DNA of 64,000 bases from an uncultured Porphyromonadaceae bacterium (GCA_947649495.1 CANSRU010000009.1:34604-98603); one strand, 5' to 3'; positions 35,162 through 43,429 are shown, counted from the stretch's first letter. Notes: a model not told the origin generated them from the letters alone. Program-made: numbers and translations.

Positions 35162-36169
35162 ACAGGCGTCAATTTGGTCGGAAGGCCAGGTTGACGCCTG
35201 AACTTCACCTATATGGGCTTTCTGTAGAAGATACATGCACAGGCGGCTCTGGCCTATGCCGCCTCCGATGGAGTCGGGTAGCTGTCCTTCGAGCAGTCGG
35301 GAATGGAATTCGAGTGATGCACGTGAACTGCATCCGCGCAGTTCAAGCTGCTCGCGGAGCGATGTGGGATTTACGCGTATGCCCATTGACGACAGTTCGA
35401 AACTTCGGCCGAGTATGTCGTCCCAAAGAATCAGGTCGCCGTTAAGGCCCCGGTGGCGGGAGGATGTCGGGGTAATCCAGTCGTCGTAGTCAGGAGCCCG
35501 TCCATCGTGTGGCTTGCCGTCGGGGAGGTCAGCTCCTATTCCTATCAGGAATATTGCACCGTATCGGCGTGCGGCCATGGATTCGCGTTCGGTGGCTGTA
35601 AGGTCGGGATATTGTTCGAGCAGGTCCTCGCTGTGTATGAATGTTACGCTGTCTGGCAGCCGCGGTGTGATGTGGGGGAATTGCCGGAATACGTTGAGCT
35701 CGGTCTGTTTGACGGCGTTGTATATTTTCTCGACGGTGTTTTTGAGATATGCGAGATTACGGTCGGATTCGCGTATGGTCTGTTCCCAATCCCATTGGTC
35801 CACATATAGAGAGTGCAGATTGTCGAGGTCTTCATCGGCACGGATGGCGTTCATGTCGGTATAGAGGCCGTAGCCCGGGGCTATGTTGTAGGCACCGAGT
35901 TTCACACGTTTCCATTTTGCGAGGGAGTGCACCACTTCAGCCTTACGGTCGCCAAGTGCCTTGACAGGAAAACTTACGGCGCGCTCCACTCCGTTTAGGT
36001 CGTCGTTGAGCCCGGTGCCGGAGAGTACAAACAGCGGAGCTGTGACCCGCCGCAGTCCAAGAGCTTCGGAGAGCCGCCGCTGGAAGTCGTCCTTAATCAT
36101 TTTGATAGCTACCTCGGTGGTTTCCGGAAGAAGCTTAAGGTGGTATGCCGGGGGAATTATGAGTGCCAT
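35135..36169 (-). CDS. asnA: Aspartate-ammonia ligase (asparagine synthetase A)
   Basis: A 344-residue class II aminoacyl-tRNA-synthetase-like enzyme making asparagine from aspartate, ammonia and ATP. The APLFVLSGTGLNDDLNGVERAV region, YTDMNAIRADED, VDQWDWEQ and the C-terminal GGGIGQSRLCMYLL ATP-binding motif are all typical, and length is normal. It stands alone, with its own promoter inside the tail of the mdh terminator. Confidence 0.95.
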   Translation of the reverse strand: MALIIPPAYHLKLLPETTEVAIKMIKDDFQRRLSEALGLRRVTAPLFVLSGTGLNDDLNGVERAVSFPVKALGDRKAEVVHSLAKWKRVKLGAYNIAPGYGLYTDMNAIRADEDLDNLHSLYVDQWDWEQTIRESDRNLAYLKNTVEKIYNAVKQTELNVFRQFPHITPRLPDSVTFIHSEDLLEQYPDLTATERESMAARRYGAIFLIGIGADLPDGKPHDGRAPDYDDWITPTSSRHRGLNGDLILWDDILGRSFELSSMGIRVNPTSLREQLELRGCSSRASLEFHSRLLEGQLPDSIGGGIGQSRLCMYLLQKAHIGEVQASTWPSDQIDACKSAGIHLL

Positions 36170-36216
36170 GTGCCGTATGATAGTTGTGTGTGTGAAAAAA
36201 TCTACTGACGTTAATG

Positions 36217-36247
36217 CAAATGTACGGAAAATGTGGATAAAAACAAA
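36217..36247 (-). promoter_or_regulatory. Promoter of asnA, overlapping the mdh terminator
   Basis: Minus strand: TTTG (36244-36247), 19-base spacer, TACATTTG (36217-36224). The -33 box is part of the 3' arm of the mdh terminator hairpin. Confidence 0.65.
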
Positions 36248-36273
36248 TGCCCGGCTTCAAGCCGGGCATTTGT
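36243..36273 (-). terminator. Rho-independent terminator of mdh
   Basis: Perfect 13-bp stem ACAAATGCCCGGC / GCCGGGCATTTGT with loop TTGAA on the minus strand, followed there by TTTTTAT. It lies 23 bases after the mdh stop codon. Confidence 0.85.
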
Positions 36274-36295
36274 GGTTGTTGATGGTTGCTGTGTA

Positions 36296-37297
36296 TCAGT
36301 CGATATTGGGGTTGAGCGCATGCCATTCGGATATCGGAGGAAGCACGCCCATTTCGATTACTTCATCGCGAAGGGTGCAAAGATGCTTGTAGCTTTCTTC
36401 GAGTTCCTTCTGCTCGGCGGGAGTTCCTTCAACGTCGTGGTAGGTTACGCCATCGCGGTTGATGGTTGTCTCCATGGCCATCATAATATGGTTGAATTTG
36501 CCATTGTTGACATAGCATCCGGCAGGCCAGCGGAAGGGTGCTCCACCCATTGCTGCGGCTATCATCTCGATAGAGAGATAGGCCGGGCTCTGGAAAGATG
36601 AGCGCCCGCGGAGGTCGATGATTTTTTTGCCTCCCTGGATGACGCGTACTTTGAGCTCTTCCCAGTCGTTTTGCGGAAGACGTTCGGTACCGATTATTTC
36701 AGTAAGGGGTTTGCCGTCGACTTTTGTGGTTGAGGCAAATACTGCCATCTGTTCGCCATGACCTCCGTAAGTGCGGCAGTTTACGATTTCGGATGCGGGT
36801 ATGTGCAGATATTTTACGAGCTCGTTCTGCAGGCGTGTGCTGTCGAGGGCCGCGAGTGTGGTAACCTGCGATGGCTTGAGGCCTGAATAGAGCAGGGTGA
36901 TAAGTCCGGTGATGTCGGCAGGATTGAAAATCACCACGATATGCTTAACGTCGGGGCAGTATGCGCGCACATCTTTACCGAACTGTTCGGCGATCTGTGC
37001 ATTGCCTTTCAGAAGGTCTTCGCGGGTCATGCCGGCTTTGCGTGCCGCGCCTCCCGACGATACTATGTATTTAGCTCCGGTGAGAGCTTCCTTTATGTCG
37101 GAGGTAAATGTAAGGTTCACACCTTCAAACGCACAATGGTAGAGTTCTTCGGCCACACCCTCAAGCGCAGGTGCGTAGGGGTCGTAAAGGCAGATGTTAG
37201 GTGTGAGACGCATCATCATGGCTGTCTGTGCCATGTTGGAGCCGATCATGCCGGCTGCGCCGACAATCACTAATTTTTCGTCAGTAAGGAAATTCAT
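36296..37297 (-). CDS. mdh: Malate dehydrogenase
   Basis: A 333-residue NAD-dependent malate dehydrogenase of the LDH/MDH family, interconverting oxaloacetate and malate in the reductive branch to fumarate and succinate. GAAGMIGSNMA (13-23) is the Rossmann motif; SGGAARKAGMTREDLLKGN carries the substrate-loop arginine; DSTRLQ and the catalytic histidine in YGGHGEQM follow. The C terminus is longer than in E. coli Mdh, as usual in Bacteroidota. It lies 51 bases after the flavoprotein gene on the same strand. Confidence 0.93.
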   Translation of the reverse strand: MNFLTDEKLVIVGAAGMIGSNMAQTAMMMRLTPNICLYDPYAPALEGVAEELYHCAFEGVNLTFTSDIKEALTGAKYIVSSGGAARKAGMTREDLLKGNAQIAEQFGKDVRAYCPDVKHIVVIFNPADITGLITLLYSGLKPSQVTTLAALDSTRLQNELVKYLHIPASEIVNCRTYGGHGEQMAVFASTTKVDGKPLTEIIGTERLPQNDWEELKVRVIQGGKKIIDLRGRSSFQSPAYLSIEMIAAAMGGAPFRWPAGCYVNNGKFNHIMMAMETTINRDGVTYHDVEGTPAEQKELEESYKHLCTLRDEVIEMGVLPPISEWHALNPNID

Positions 37298-37348
37298 AAT
37301 ATATAAAAATAAAGAGTGTCTTTATATAACAATCGCGCGGGAATATTG

Positions 37349-38515
37349 TCAGACCGCAGCCATGGCATCGGCCAAAGCTTCGAGCTCGCTGATGTTTATG
37401 TTGGTGAGACGTGAGCGCACTGTGACCATCGGGTTGGTGAATTCTATTCCCGGCAGCTTTTCGAGCATGCCTCGCATAAGTTTACCGGCAATCGGTGCCC
37501 ACGAGCCGTTTTCGATTATGCCAACGTGGCGGTTGCGGTAGTTTTTTATGGATAGGTGATAGAGAAAGTCGTGCATGGCGGGATATATGCCGGCATCGTA
37601 GGTGGGTGCGGCCACAATCATTGAGCTTAGCCGGAATGCCTGAGCCACCGCCTCCGATTGGTCGTCGCGGCAAAGGTCGGTGACTACTACCTCTCCAGCG
37701 CCCCGGGCACGGAGCATTTCGGCTATCTTGAGGGCGGCAGCGGCTGTTCCGCCGTAAATTGAGGCGTAGGCCACGAGGACGCCGCGGCATTCGGGCTCAT
37801 AACGGCTCCATTTGCCATAGAGATTGAGATATGGCGTGAGGTCGCCACGGAGCACCGGACCGTGCAGTGGTGCGATGGTGTCGACGGTCACTCCATCGAG
37901 TTTGCGCATGATGGCCTGTACCTGCGGACCATATTTGCCTACAATGTTGATGTAGTAGCGGCGGGCTTCATTTTCCCAGGCGTCGGGATATTGCAGCGCT
38001 CCGAATTTGCCGAATGCATCGGCTGAAAACAGGATCCGTTCGGAATGTTCGTAGCTTACGATTACTTCAGGCCAGTGTACCATCGGAGCGGAGTAGAAAG
38101 TGAGCAGATGGTCGCCGAGCGAGAGGGTGTCGCCATCCTTCACTGCTACGGCGCGCGATGAGTAATCGCATTCCGGAAAGAACTGGGTGAGCATTCCGAC
38201 GGCTTTTTGTGAGGCTACGATACGGAGCTGAGGCCATCGGTTCATGGCCATGTCGATACAAGCCGAGTGGTCGGGCTCCATGTGGTGGATTATGAGATAG
38301 TTTGGTGTACGGCCGTCAAGGTGATGTTCAATCTGTTGCAGCCAAATCTCTCCCTGACCCATTTCTACAGAATCCATTATGGCTATCTCCCGGTCGAGGA
38401 TGATATATGAATTGTAGCTCATGCCGTGTGGTATGGGGTACTGGGCCTCAAACAGTCCGGCCGACATGTCGTCTACTCCCACATAGGGTATTGAATCGGA
38501 TACTTTGTCAAACAT
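37349..38515 (-). CDS. FprA-family A-type flavoprotein (flavodiiron O2/NO reductase)
   Basis: A 388-residue flavodiiron protein. Residues 1-245 are the metallo-beta-lactamase-like diiron domain with the H78-x-E80-x-D82-H83 ligands (HHMEPDHS) and the GPVLRGD histidine region. Residues 250-388 are a flavodoxin domain (VAYASIYGGTAAAALKIAE) binding FMN. These enzymes reduce oxygen or nitric oxide to harmless products and protect strict anaerobes. The electron donor, usually a rubredoxin, is not in the window. Confidence 0.93.
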   Translation of the reverse strand: MFDKVSDSIPYVGVDDMSAGLFEAQYPIPHGMSYNSYIILDREIAIMDSVEMGQGEIWLQQIEHHLDGRTPNYLIIHHMEPDHSACIDMAMNRWPQLRIVASQKAVGMLTQFFPECDYSSRAVAVKDGDTLSLGDHLLTFYSAPMVHWPEVIVSYEHSERILFSADAFGKFGALQYPDAWENEARRYYINIVGKYGPQVQAIMRKLDGVTVDTIAPLHGPVLRGDLTPYLNLYGKWSRYEPECRGVLVAYASIYGGTAAAALKIAEMLRARGAGEVVVTDLCRDDQSEAVAQAFRLSSMIVAAPTYDAGIYPAMHDFLYHLSIKNYRNRHVGIIENGSWAPIAGKLMRGMLEKLPGIEFTNPMVTVRSRLTNINISELEALADAMAAV

Positions 38516-38549
38516 TTTATTGAGTTATGTGTGGTGTCCTTTACGGTGG

Positions 38550-38557
38550 CAAAGTTA
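38550..38557 (-). promoter_or_regulatory. Promoter -7 element of the flavodiiron gene
   Basis: TAACTTTG on the minus strand, about 35 bases before the ATG at 38515; -33 box weak. Confidence 0.45.
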
Positions 38558-38593
38558 ACAAAATAAATGTTTAAAAGGGCTTGTTTGTTCAGT

Positions 38594-39835
38594 TCAATCC
38601 AGTTCGGTGTGTGAATCGTGCTCGCGTCGTGTCAATGGCGCGAATCCATCGCCCATGGAAGCCATGCGCAGCCTTGGATTGGCCGACGGATGACCTGCAT
38701 TGATGTCGTCGACCACTTTCATAAGACGGCGTTTTTTCTCATTGGCTTTTGTGTCGGAGAAGAGGTTGGGCTGCACACCTTGCGGAGTGCAAAGCCTGCT
38801 CAGGGTGACTCCGGCACGTTTGTATCCGAGCCCCGGACGGTATATGCTTTCAAAGGCGCGGAGAGCTGTTTCGGCAAGTGCGGGGGTGAAATCTGTGGCT
38901 TCGGGCAGTCGCAATGTGGCAGTGTTGTAATATTGCGGTGAGTTCTTATGGAATCTGTTGGTGCAGATGAATACTGAAATATCCGTGGCCAACAGGCCAT
39001 CGGCACGTAGTTTCTTGCCCAGAATGGATGTGAACGCGCATATCGCCTGCCGAAGTGATGCCGGCTCGGTGATGTCGCGGGCAAATGAACGTGATGAGGA
39101 TATTGTGCGCCGTTCGGGTGGTACGGGTTCGTGTGTGATGCATGGTTCGCCATTGAGCTCGCGCCATGTGCGTTCACCGGTTATGGACATCATGCGCCTG
39201 ACGGTGTCGTGTGGCAGTGTTGCGAAATCAAGAGCAGTGCGCACCCCGCGCTCCATGAGTTTTCTGGAATGTCGCCGTCCGATGCCCCACACATCGGATA
39301 TCGGTGTGAGGGAAAGCGCTTTGCGTAATTTCTCATCGGTGTCGATGATGCATGCTCCTTTGTAGCCCGGATATTTCTTTGCAAACCGCGCCGCCACTTT
39401 AGCGATGGTTTTTGTCTGCGCTATTCCAAGTGATACCGGAATGCCCGAATGCCGCATCACGGTGTCTACCACATACCGGCCATATTCGGCAAGCTCCCCG
39501 AGGCGTTCGTCTATCTCCATGAAGGCCTCGTCGACAGAATATATCTCGAGCTTATCATTGGACAGGGCGCGCAATATCATCATGACTCTTGCCGATATTT
39601 CGTTGTAGAGACTGTGCGTTCCCGACAGTACCACCACGCCATGGTTCTGGCAGATGTCGCGTATTTTGAAGAATGGGTCTCCACGCTTTATGCCTAAGGC
39701 TTTTGCCTCGTTAGACAACGCCACAGCGCAGCCGTCGTTGTTGGACAGCACCACCACCGGCTTTGAGACAAGCTCCGGGTGTATGGCGCGCTCACACGAC
39801 ACAAAGAAGTTATTGCAGTCAACTAATCCAATCAT
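38594..39835 (-). CDS. Y-family DNA polymerase, UmuC-like
   Basis: A 413-residue translesion polymerase. Catalytic acids: D6 (LVDCNNFF) and the YSVDEAFMEI pair near residue 100. NNDGCAVALSNEAKALGI is the finger segment typical of UmuC rather than DinB, and the little-finger domain covers about 240-350. The C terminus includes a DUF4113-like tail (ASMGDGFAPL region). No umuD lies nearby, so the partner, if any, is elsewhere. No clear LexA box was found. The MITE-like element begins 55 bases upstream of its start. Confidence 0.9.
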   Translation of the reverse strand: MIGLVDCNNFFVSCERAIHPELVSKPVVVLSNNDGCAVALSNEAKALGIKRGDPFFKIRDICQNHGVVVLSGTHSLYNEISARVMMILRALSNDKLEIYSVDEAFMEIDERLGELAEYGRYVVDTVMRHSGIPVSLGIAQTKTIAKVAARFAKKYPGYKGACIIDTDEKLRKALSLTPISDVWGIGRRHSRKLMERGVRTALDFATLPHDTVRRMMSITGERTWRELNGEPCITHEPVPPERRTISSSRSFARDITEPASLRQAICAFTSILGKKLRADGLLATDISVFICTNRFHKNSPQYYNTATLRLPEATDFTPALAETALRAFESIYRPGLGYKRAGVTLSRLCTPQGVQPNLFSDTKANEKKRRLMKVVDDINAGHPSANPRLRMASMGDGFAPLTRREHDSHTELD

Positions 39836-39889
39836 CGGTCAATCTCCACAGTCGCAAAGAAACGAAATTATGCCGATTCGGACAAATTA

Positions 39890-40161
39890 GAGCCTGTTCC
39901 ATAATAAAAGTTAACGCTGAGGCGGACAACCATTGACATCTTTTATGCGTTTTTTGCCATCTTTCCCCTTTTGAGACTGAGACAATCCGCTACTTGAACT
40001 TTGGCCGTATATTATAGCTACGCCTGGATTTTGACGTTGTTTCCCTCTGAGTATCTGCCTTTTGCCGTGGAGTAATTGTTTGGGCAAATTATTGAACCAA
40101 AGTATTTCGCTTATATCTCGGAAATAGTGGCATACACATTTTTATTATGGGGCAGGCTCTA
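39890..40161. mobile_element. MITE-like element with 22-bp terminal inverted repeats
   Basis: A 272-bp block with ends GAGCCTGTTCCATAATAAAA (left) and, on the other strand, GAGCCTGCCCCATAATAAAA (right): two mismatches in 20. It is flanked by TA on both sides, which fits a TA target duplication of the IS5/IS630/Tc1-like kind. No reading frame long enough for a transposase; every frame is broken. Together with the promoter of ffs it fills the 407-base gap between the UmuC-like gene and ffs. Confidence 0.65.
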
Positions 40162-40208
40162 AAACGGATGGTGCAAGTGGCGATTGCGGAAGGTGTGATG
40201 AAAATGTT

Positions 40209-40238
40209 TTGGAGGTTCGGGAAAAATGCTTACCTTTG
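40209..40238 (+). promoter_or_regulatory. Promoter of the SRP RNA gene
   Basis: TTG (40209-40211), 19-base spacer, TACCTTTG (40231-40238), five bases before the RNA 5' end: full consensus. Confidence 0.7.
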
Positions 40239-40242
40239 TGGC

Positions 40243-40339
40243 GGGTAAGTCCTACACGACCAGCTCCCCGGGAACTCCGCCAGGTCTTGATCGAAGCAAC
40301 GGTACCGGGTTGTAGCGGTGCGATGTAGTAAGCTTACCC
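40243..40339 (+). ncRNA. ffs: Signal recognition particle RNA, small bacterial type (4.5S)
   Basis: A 97-base RNA. Its ends GGGTAAG and CTTACCC pair exactly. The core shows the SRP Alu-less hairpin with the Ffh-binding region GCCAGGTC...GAAGCAACGG and the GTTGTAGCGG return strand. The apical loop reads TTGATC where E. coli has CGGAAG. A run of eight T (40340-40347) directly follows the closing helix and ends transcription. Placed on the plus strand by the promoter, closing helix and T run. Confidence 0.85.
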
Positions 40340-40692
40340 TTTTTTTGTGCCCTTATGGCCGGTTGGCCGATGTGGGGCGGAGTGTATGCGCGGGGTATGT
40401 TTCCGTTTGATGTGTCGGCAGTGTGTTGCGTGCGGGAGTTTTCTTCTCCGGCCTGCGCGGTGTGGCCGGTTGCGGCATTTTCGTCCACAGTGTCGCGCTT
40501 ACGGGGAATCTGGGATATGATCAGCGAAACCATGGCATTGACCACATCGCTTGCTGACGTGGTGAGTTGGCCTGTAAAGCCATAATTTACAATGATGGAT
40601 ATTATCTCACGGCGCAGTTTCTCATCGGAGATGATGTTGATGGCGTCAAGCCACTGGCGACGGAAGGAAAATGATTTTTTTGTTGCAGTCAT
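40252..40692 (-). CDS. DUF6291-like hypothetical protein whose 3' end is antisense to ffs
   Basis: A 146-residue protein. Residues 1-65 (KKSFSFRRQWLDAI, then REIISIIVNYGFTG and MVSLIISQI) resemble the DUF6291 family found in Bacteroidota phages and conjugative elements; the match is by eye. Residues about 70-118 are polar and low complexity. The last 28 or so codons are the complement of the SRP RNA gene, so the natural C terminus was probably lost when the gene came to lie against ffs. It has a TAACTTTG promoter element. Probably a remnant of a mobile element; function unknown. Confidence 0.5.
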   Translation of the reverse strand: MTATKKSFSFRRQWLDAINIISDEKLRREIISIIVNYGFTGQLTTSASDVVNAMVSLIISQIPRKRDTVDENAATGHTAQAGEENSRTQHTADTSNGNIPRAYTPPHIGQPAIRAQKKGKLTTSHRYNPVPLLRSRPGGVPGELVV

Positions 40693-40718
40693 TTTAAACG
40701 GTGTTGTTGGTATGACTG

Positions 40719-40726
40719 CAAAGTTA
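40719..40726 (-). promoter_or_regulatory. Promoter -7 element of the DUF6291-like gene
   Basis: TAACTTTG on the minus strand, 27 bases before the ATG at 40692; no clear -33. Confidence 0.45.
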
Positions 40727-40766
40727 TGGCTTCCGGATGCCTGTGGTGTGTGAATTTACACTTAAT

Positions 40767-41651
40767 TTAAATATTGTCGACCAATATGGTGTAGGATGCG
40801 GTGAATGTCTGTCCCGGCTCAAGGGTGTTGATGTATTCGCGGTCGGAAAAATCGCCGTCAAAACCCAACCTGTCGCATCGTCCCCACCATGGTTCTATGC
40901 ACACGAACGGTGCCTTAGGTGATGGCGACCAGAGTCCTACCAGCGGGCTGTCGAAAAGCAGGGTGATATATGGCGATTTCTGCGTGTCGAGCAGCGATAC
41001 ACGGTGTACCTGTCTGTTGGCGAGGATTATTGCATCGCGGGAAAATGTGGATTCGGTGATAGGAAGCAGCCTGTCGGCATCAATGTCTATCTCGATGTCT
41101 TCTGAGCCCACACATCCGTTTTGGGCTATAACCTGGGAAACAAGTGTGTCGCGGGCATCGGTGTCGAAGAATCCGTGCAGTGAATCGGCTGGGTTGAATG
41201 CCGGATAGTTGAAAGCCGGGTGGGCACCTATCTGAAAATGCATTGTACGGGTGTCGAGGTTTGTTACGCGCCACATCACAGAGATGCGTGTTTCGTGGAG
41301 CGCGTAGCCAATTTCAAGTCTGAAACGGCGCGGGTAGATGGGTAGTGTGGTGTCGTCGGCCTCAAGAGAGAACCAGGCTTCGTTTTCGTTGGCGGAGTCA
41401 ATGATGGAAAATTCGCGGTCGCGGGCAAAACCGTGCTGCGACATGGCGTATGTGTTTCCGTCCATGCTGTAACTGCCCCGGCTTACTGCTCCAACGATTG
41501 GAAAGAGCACCGGCGAGCGTCGACCCCAGAATGCCGGATCGCCCTGCCATAGATATTCGTGGCGGGTGCGGTTGGCGGTTATGTTGCGGAGTTCGGCACC
41601 GAGGGTGTCAATGGTGATGGTAAGGAGGTCGTTGGACAGTGTCTGTTTCAT
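40767..41651 (-). CDS. Aldose 1-epimerase family protein
   Basis: A 294-residue galactose-mutarotase-fold protein, interconverting sugar anomers or acting on a related hexose. GRRSPVLFPIVGAV carries the conserved Arg; MSQHGFARDREF holds the catalytic histidine; IGAHPAFNYP holds the second histidine, and WWGRCDR follows later. It is the YeaD/LacX-like short form rather than classical GalM. It is a single gene with its own promoter element; the tRNA-derived repeat at 41698 lies just upstream. Confidence 0.88.
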   Translation of the reverse strand: MKQTLSNDLLTITIDTLGAELRNITANRTRHEYLWQGDPAFWGRRSPVLFPIVGAVSRGSYSMDGNTYAMSQHGFARDREFSIIDSANENEAWFSLEADDTTLPIYPRRFRLEIGYALHETRISVMWRVTNLDTRTMHFQIGAHPAFNYPAFNPADSLHGFFDTDARDTLVSQVIAQNGCVGSEDIEIDIDADRLLPITESTFSRDAIILANRQVHRVSLLDTQKSPYITLLFDSPLVGLWSPSPKAPFVCIEPWWGRCDRLGFDGDFSDREYINTLEPGQTFTASYTILVDNI

Positions 41652-41676
41652 TGCGGAGATGTTGTGTTATGCAATG

Positions 41677-41684
41677 CAAAGTTA
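41677..41684 (-). promoter_or_regulatory. Promoter -7 element of the aldose epimerase gene
   Basis: TAACTTTG on the minus strand, 26 bases before the ATG at 41651; no clear -33 box because the tRNA-derived repeat occupies that position. Confidence 0.45.
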
Positions 41685-41697
41685 GTGATTTTTGCCG

Positions 41698-41718
41698 AGC
41701 GGAAAGGCAGGGATTCGA
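41698..41718. repeat. Outer copy of the tRNA-Ser 3' end (candidate att site)
   Basis: AGCGGAAAGGCAGGGATTCGA matches the 3' end of tRNA-Ser at 43655-43675 in 20 of 21 bases, in direct orientation, 1.96 kb away. The XRE-ImmA-PIN genes lie between. Confidence 0.7.
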
Positions 41719-41767
41719 TTTTAGATATTGCAGCGTTTTCTCAGAAAGACATCGAACCTGAAAATGC

Positions 41768-42292
41768 TTAAAGTATCACTTCGCAATGATATCGTGAAAT
41801 ATCGACAGAAGGCAATTTGCTATCCTTGCTTACGACATCGGCTATAAATGTGTCGCATTCTTCTTTTGTCAGCTTTTTGCGGATGTATGCGTAATAAAGA
41901 AAATCCAATGTGGTAAGGTATGTAATTCCATTGCTGGCACAGTATTCTTTTATGTCGCGAAGATTACTACTGCCAAGTACATCATGGTTGTCACGGCAAT
42001 ATACCAGGCACGCGCTTTCTCCCTTACCGAGTGTCCTCAAAAGTTTCGCATATTCCATCGTGGATTCACCTTTGGGTGCGAATCTGACTGATGATATGCG
42101 TTTGCCAAAGAACTGGAGCGTGTTGTCAACCTGCACCTTTGTCGCACGATATTTGGTAACTTCATCATATACCACATCGAGCATAATGTATTCGTATTCC
42201 GGAAATATATCCAGCAATAGACTGAACTGCCCGGCTTTAACGAAATGAATTATCACATCGGCATCAAGCACGATTTTAGTTTTCATCGTCAT
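41768..42292 (-). CDS. PIN-domain protein, probable toxin nuclease
   Basis: A 174-residue PIN-fold protein (172 if the ATG at 42286 is used). D10 and D12 in IVLDADVIIHF, the acidic VYDEV helix and GKGESACLVYCRDN with a conserved Glu give a plausible four-acid metal site; SSNLRDIKEYC supplies the last acid. It should be an RNase of the VapC type or a related nuclease. It overlaps the ImmA/IrrE gene by 17 bases, so the two are translated together. No VapB-type antitoxin is present; the XRE and protease genes upstream take that place. AT-rich. Confidence 0.72.
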   Translation of the reverse strand: MTMKTKIVLDADVIIHFVKAGQFSLLLDIFPEYEYIMLDVVYDEVTKYRATKVQVDNTLQFFGKRISSVRFAPKGESTMEYAKLLRTLGKGESACLVYCRDNHDVLGSSNLRDIKEYCASNGITYLTTLDFLYYAYIRKKLTKEECDTFIADVVSKDSKLPSVDISRYHCEVIL

Positions 42293-42992
42293 GGATTCCG
42301 ATTTTACTCAATAACTCACGATAGTGCCCCTCGGAGATCTTCCCTTCATCATATAATCGACGTGCTTTCTCTCCAAAATTACCGATTACAAGATTTTCAT
42401 TTCCGGATTGGTATAATGCTATGTCGTATCCGTATTCACGAGCGGTACGGATTACGGGATAAGACAAAAGATTTTCTCTATCCTGACGGCTTATAAACCG
42501 TAGGTCGAACAGACGGTTGATTATTGCCTGACGTGACACTGAGAAATAATGTTCCATTCTGATAACCGTCGCCAAAGAAATTTTCTTGGATTTCAATTCT
42601 TCGTCAGGAATCAATTGGAGTATTCCTGCATATGGCATCAGGAATATCTGCGCGAATGCATCTGCACATTGTTCCGATTCACTCTTGCTCTCCTCCACGG
42701 CGCAGTTATGCGGCATAGGATTCTGATCTATAAACAGGTGATATAATTCGTGGGCGATTGTGAAATGCTGTCGGCATCGGGGCTGGTTGCTATTGATAAG
42801 CATGAACCGTTCTTCCCCCGGACTTTTAAGGCTCATACCCGAAAAGGTATCGGACAATGGGCGGAAAATGGTAAGTACATTAAGTTTGAGCAGCAAACTT
42901 TTTAGGTTTACGGCTTCAGCATCGCTTAATCCAACCATCTGGCGGAACTGAGTAACCTGTCGTTCTACCAATGCTAATAAATTTGATTTCAT
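42276..42992 (-). CDS. ImmA/IrrE-family zinc metallopeptidase
   Basis: A 238-residue COG2856-type protease. The zinc motif is HFTIAHELYHLF with HExxH, and E/D ligands follow in the ESKSESEQCADAFAQIFLMP helix. Such peptidases cut or bind XRE-type repressors and release a response. The C-terminal part (about 150-238) is a helical domain of unknown role. It overlaps the XRE gene by four bases and the PIN gene by 17, so the three form one translational unit. Confidence 0.85.
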   Translation of the reverse strand: MKSNLLALVERQVTQFRQMVGLSDAEAVNLKSLLLKLNVLTIFRPLSDTFSGMSLKSPGEERFMLINSNQPRCRQHFTIAHELYHLFIDQNPMPHNCAVEESKSESEQCADAFAQIFLMPYAGILQLIPDEELKSKKISLATVIRMEHYFSVSRQAIINRLFDLRFISRQDRENLLSYPVIRTAREYGYDIALYQSGNENLVIGNFGEKARRLYDEGKISEGHYRELLSKIGIHDDEN

Positions 42993-43324
42993 CGCGCCGC
43001 GATAGCCTCCATTTTTAGATACGATTTTACTATATCCTTGAAACGCATGATTTCGACGGTATCACTTTCTGTAAGACCATCAAGACGGAAAGCGGAAGCG
43101 AATATCATAGCTTCTGCATTCTCGTTTTCTTCAAAAAGCACATACATTTCACAACCGAAAAGATCTGAAGCCTTTTCAAGAATCTCATACGGAGCTTCGC
43201 GTTCTCCTGATTCGTAATTGCTATATGCAGAACGGGTTATTCCGATAGCCCGCGATACCTCATCTTGGGTGTAACGGGCTGCTTCCCGAAGTTTTTTCAG
43301 GTTGTTTGCTACGATATTATTCAT
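42989..43324 (-). CDS. XRE-family transcriptional repressor
   Basis: A 111-residue repressor. Residues 1-62 are a lambda-type helix-turn-helix (LREAARYTQDEVSRAIGITRS, YSNYESGEREAP). The C-terminal 45 residues are probably a dimer helix or the peptidase target. It is the first gene of the cassette. An inverted repeat TGTGGCAAA/TTTGCCACA brackets its promoter and is the likely operator. Confidence 0.85.
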   Translation of the reverse strand: MNNIVANNLKKLREAARYTQDEVSRAIGITRSAYSNYESGEREAPYEILEKASDLFGCEMYVLFEENENAEAMIFASAFRLDGLTESDTVEIMRFKDIVKSYLKMEAIAAR

Positions 43325-43341
43325 AATTGTCCTTTCCTTTG

Positions 43342-43388
43342 TGTGGCAAAGTTAATTAATTTATTATATATATTAACTATTTGCCACA
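43342..43388 (-). promoter_or_regulatory. Promoter and inverted-repeat operator of the XRE-ImmA-PIN cassette
   Basis: TGTGGCAAA (43342-43350) and TTTGCCACA (43380-43388) are exact inverted copies 29 bases apart, with TTAAT/ATTAA continuing inward. The -7 box TAACTTTG (43347-43354, minus strand) overlaps the left half-site, so bound repressor would block the promoter. Confidence 0.65.
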
Positions 43389-43429
43389 TATAAGTGTTGG
43401 GTAAATAAATATCTACTGACCCGATTATT

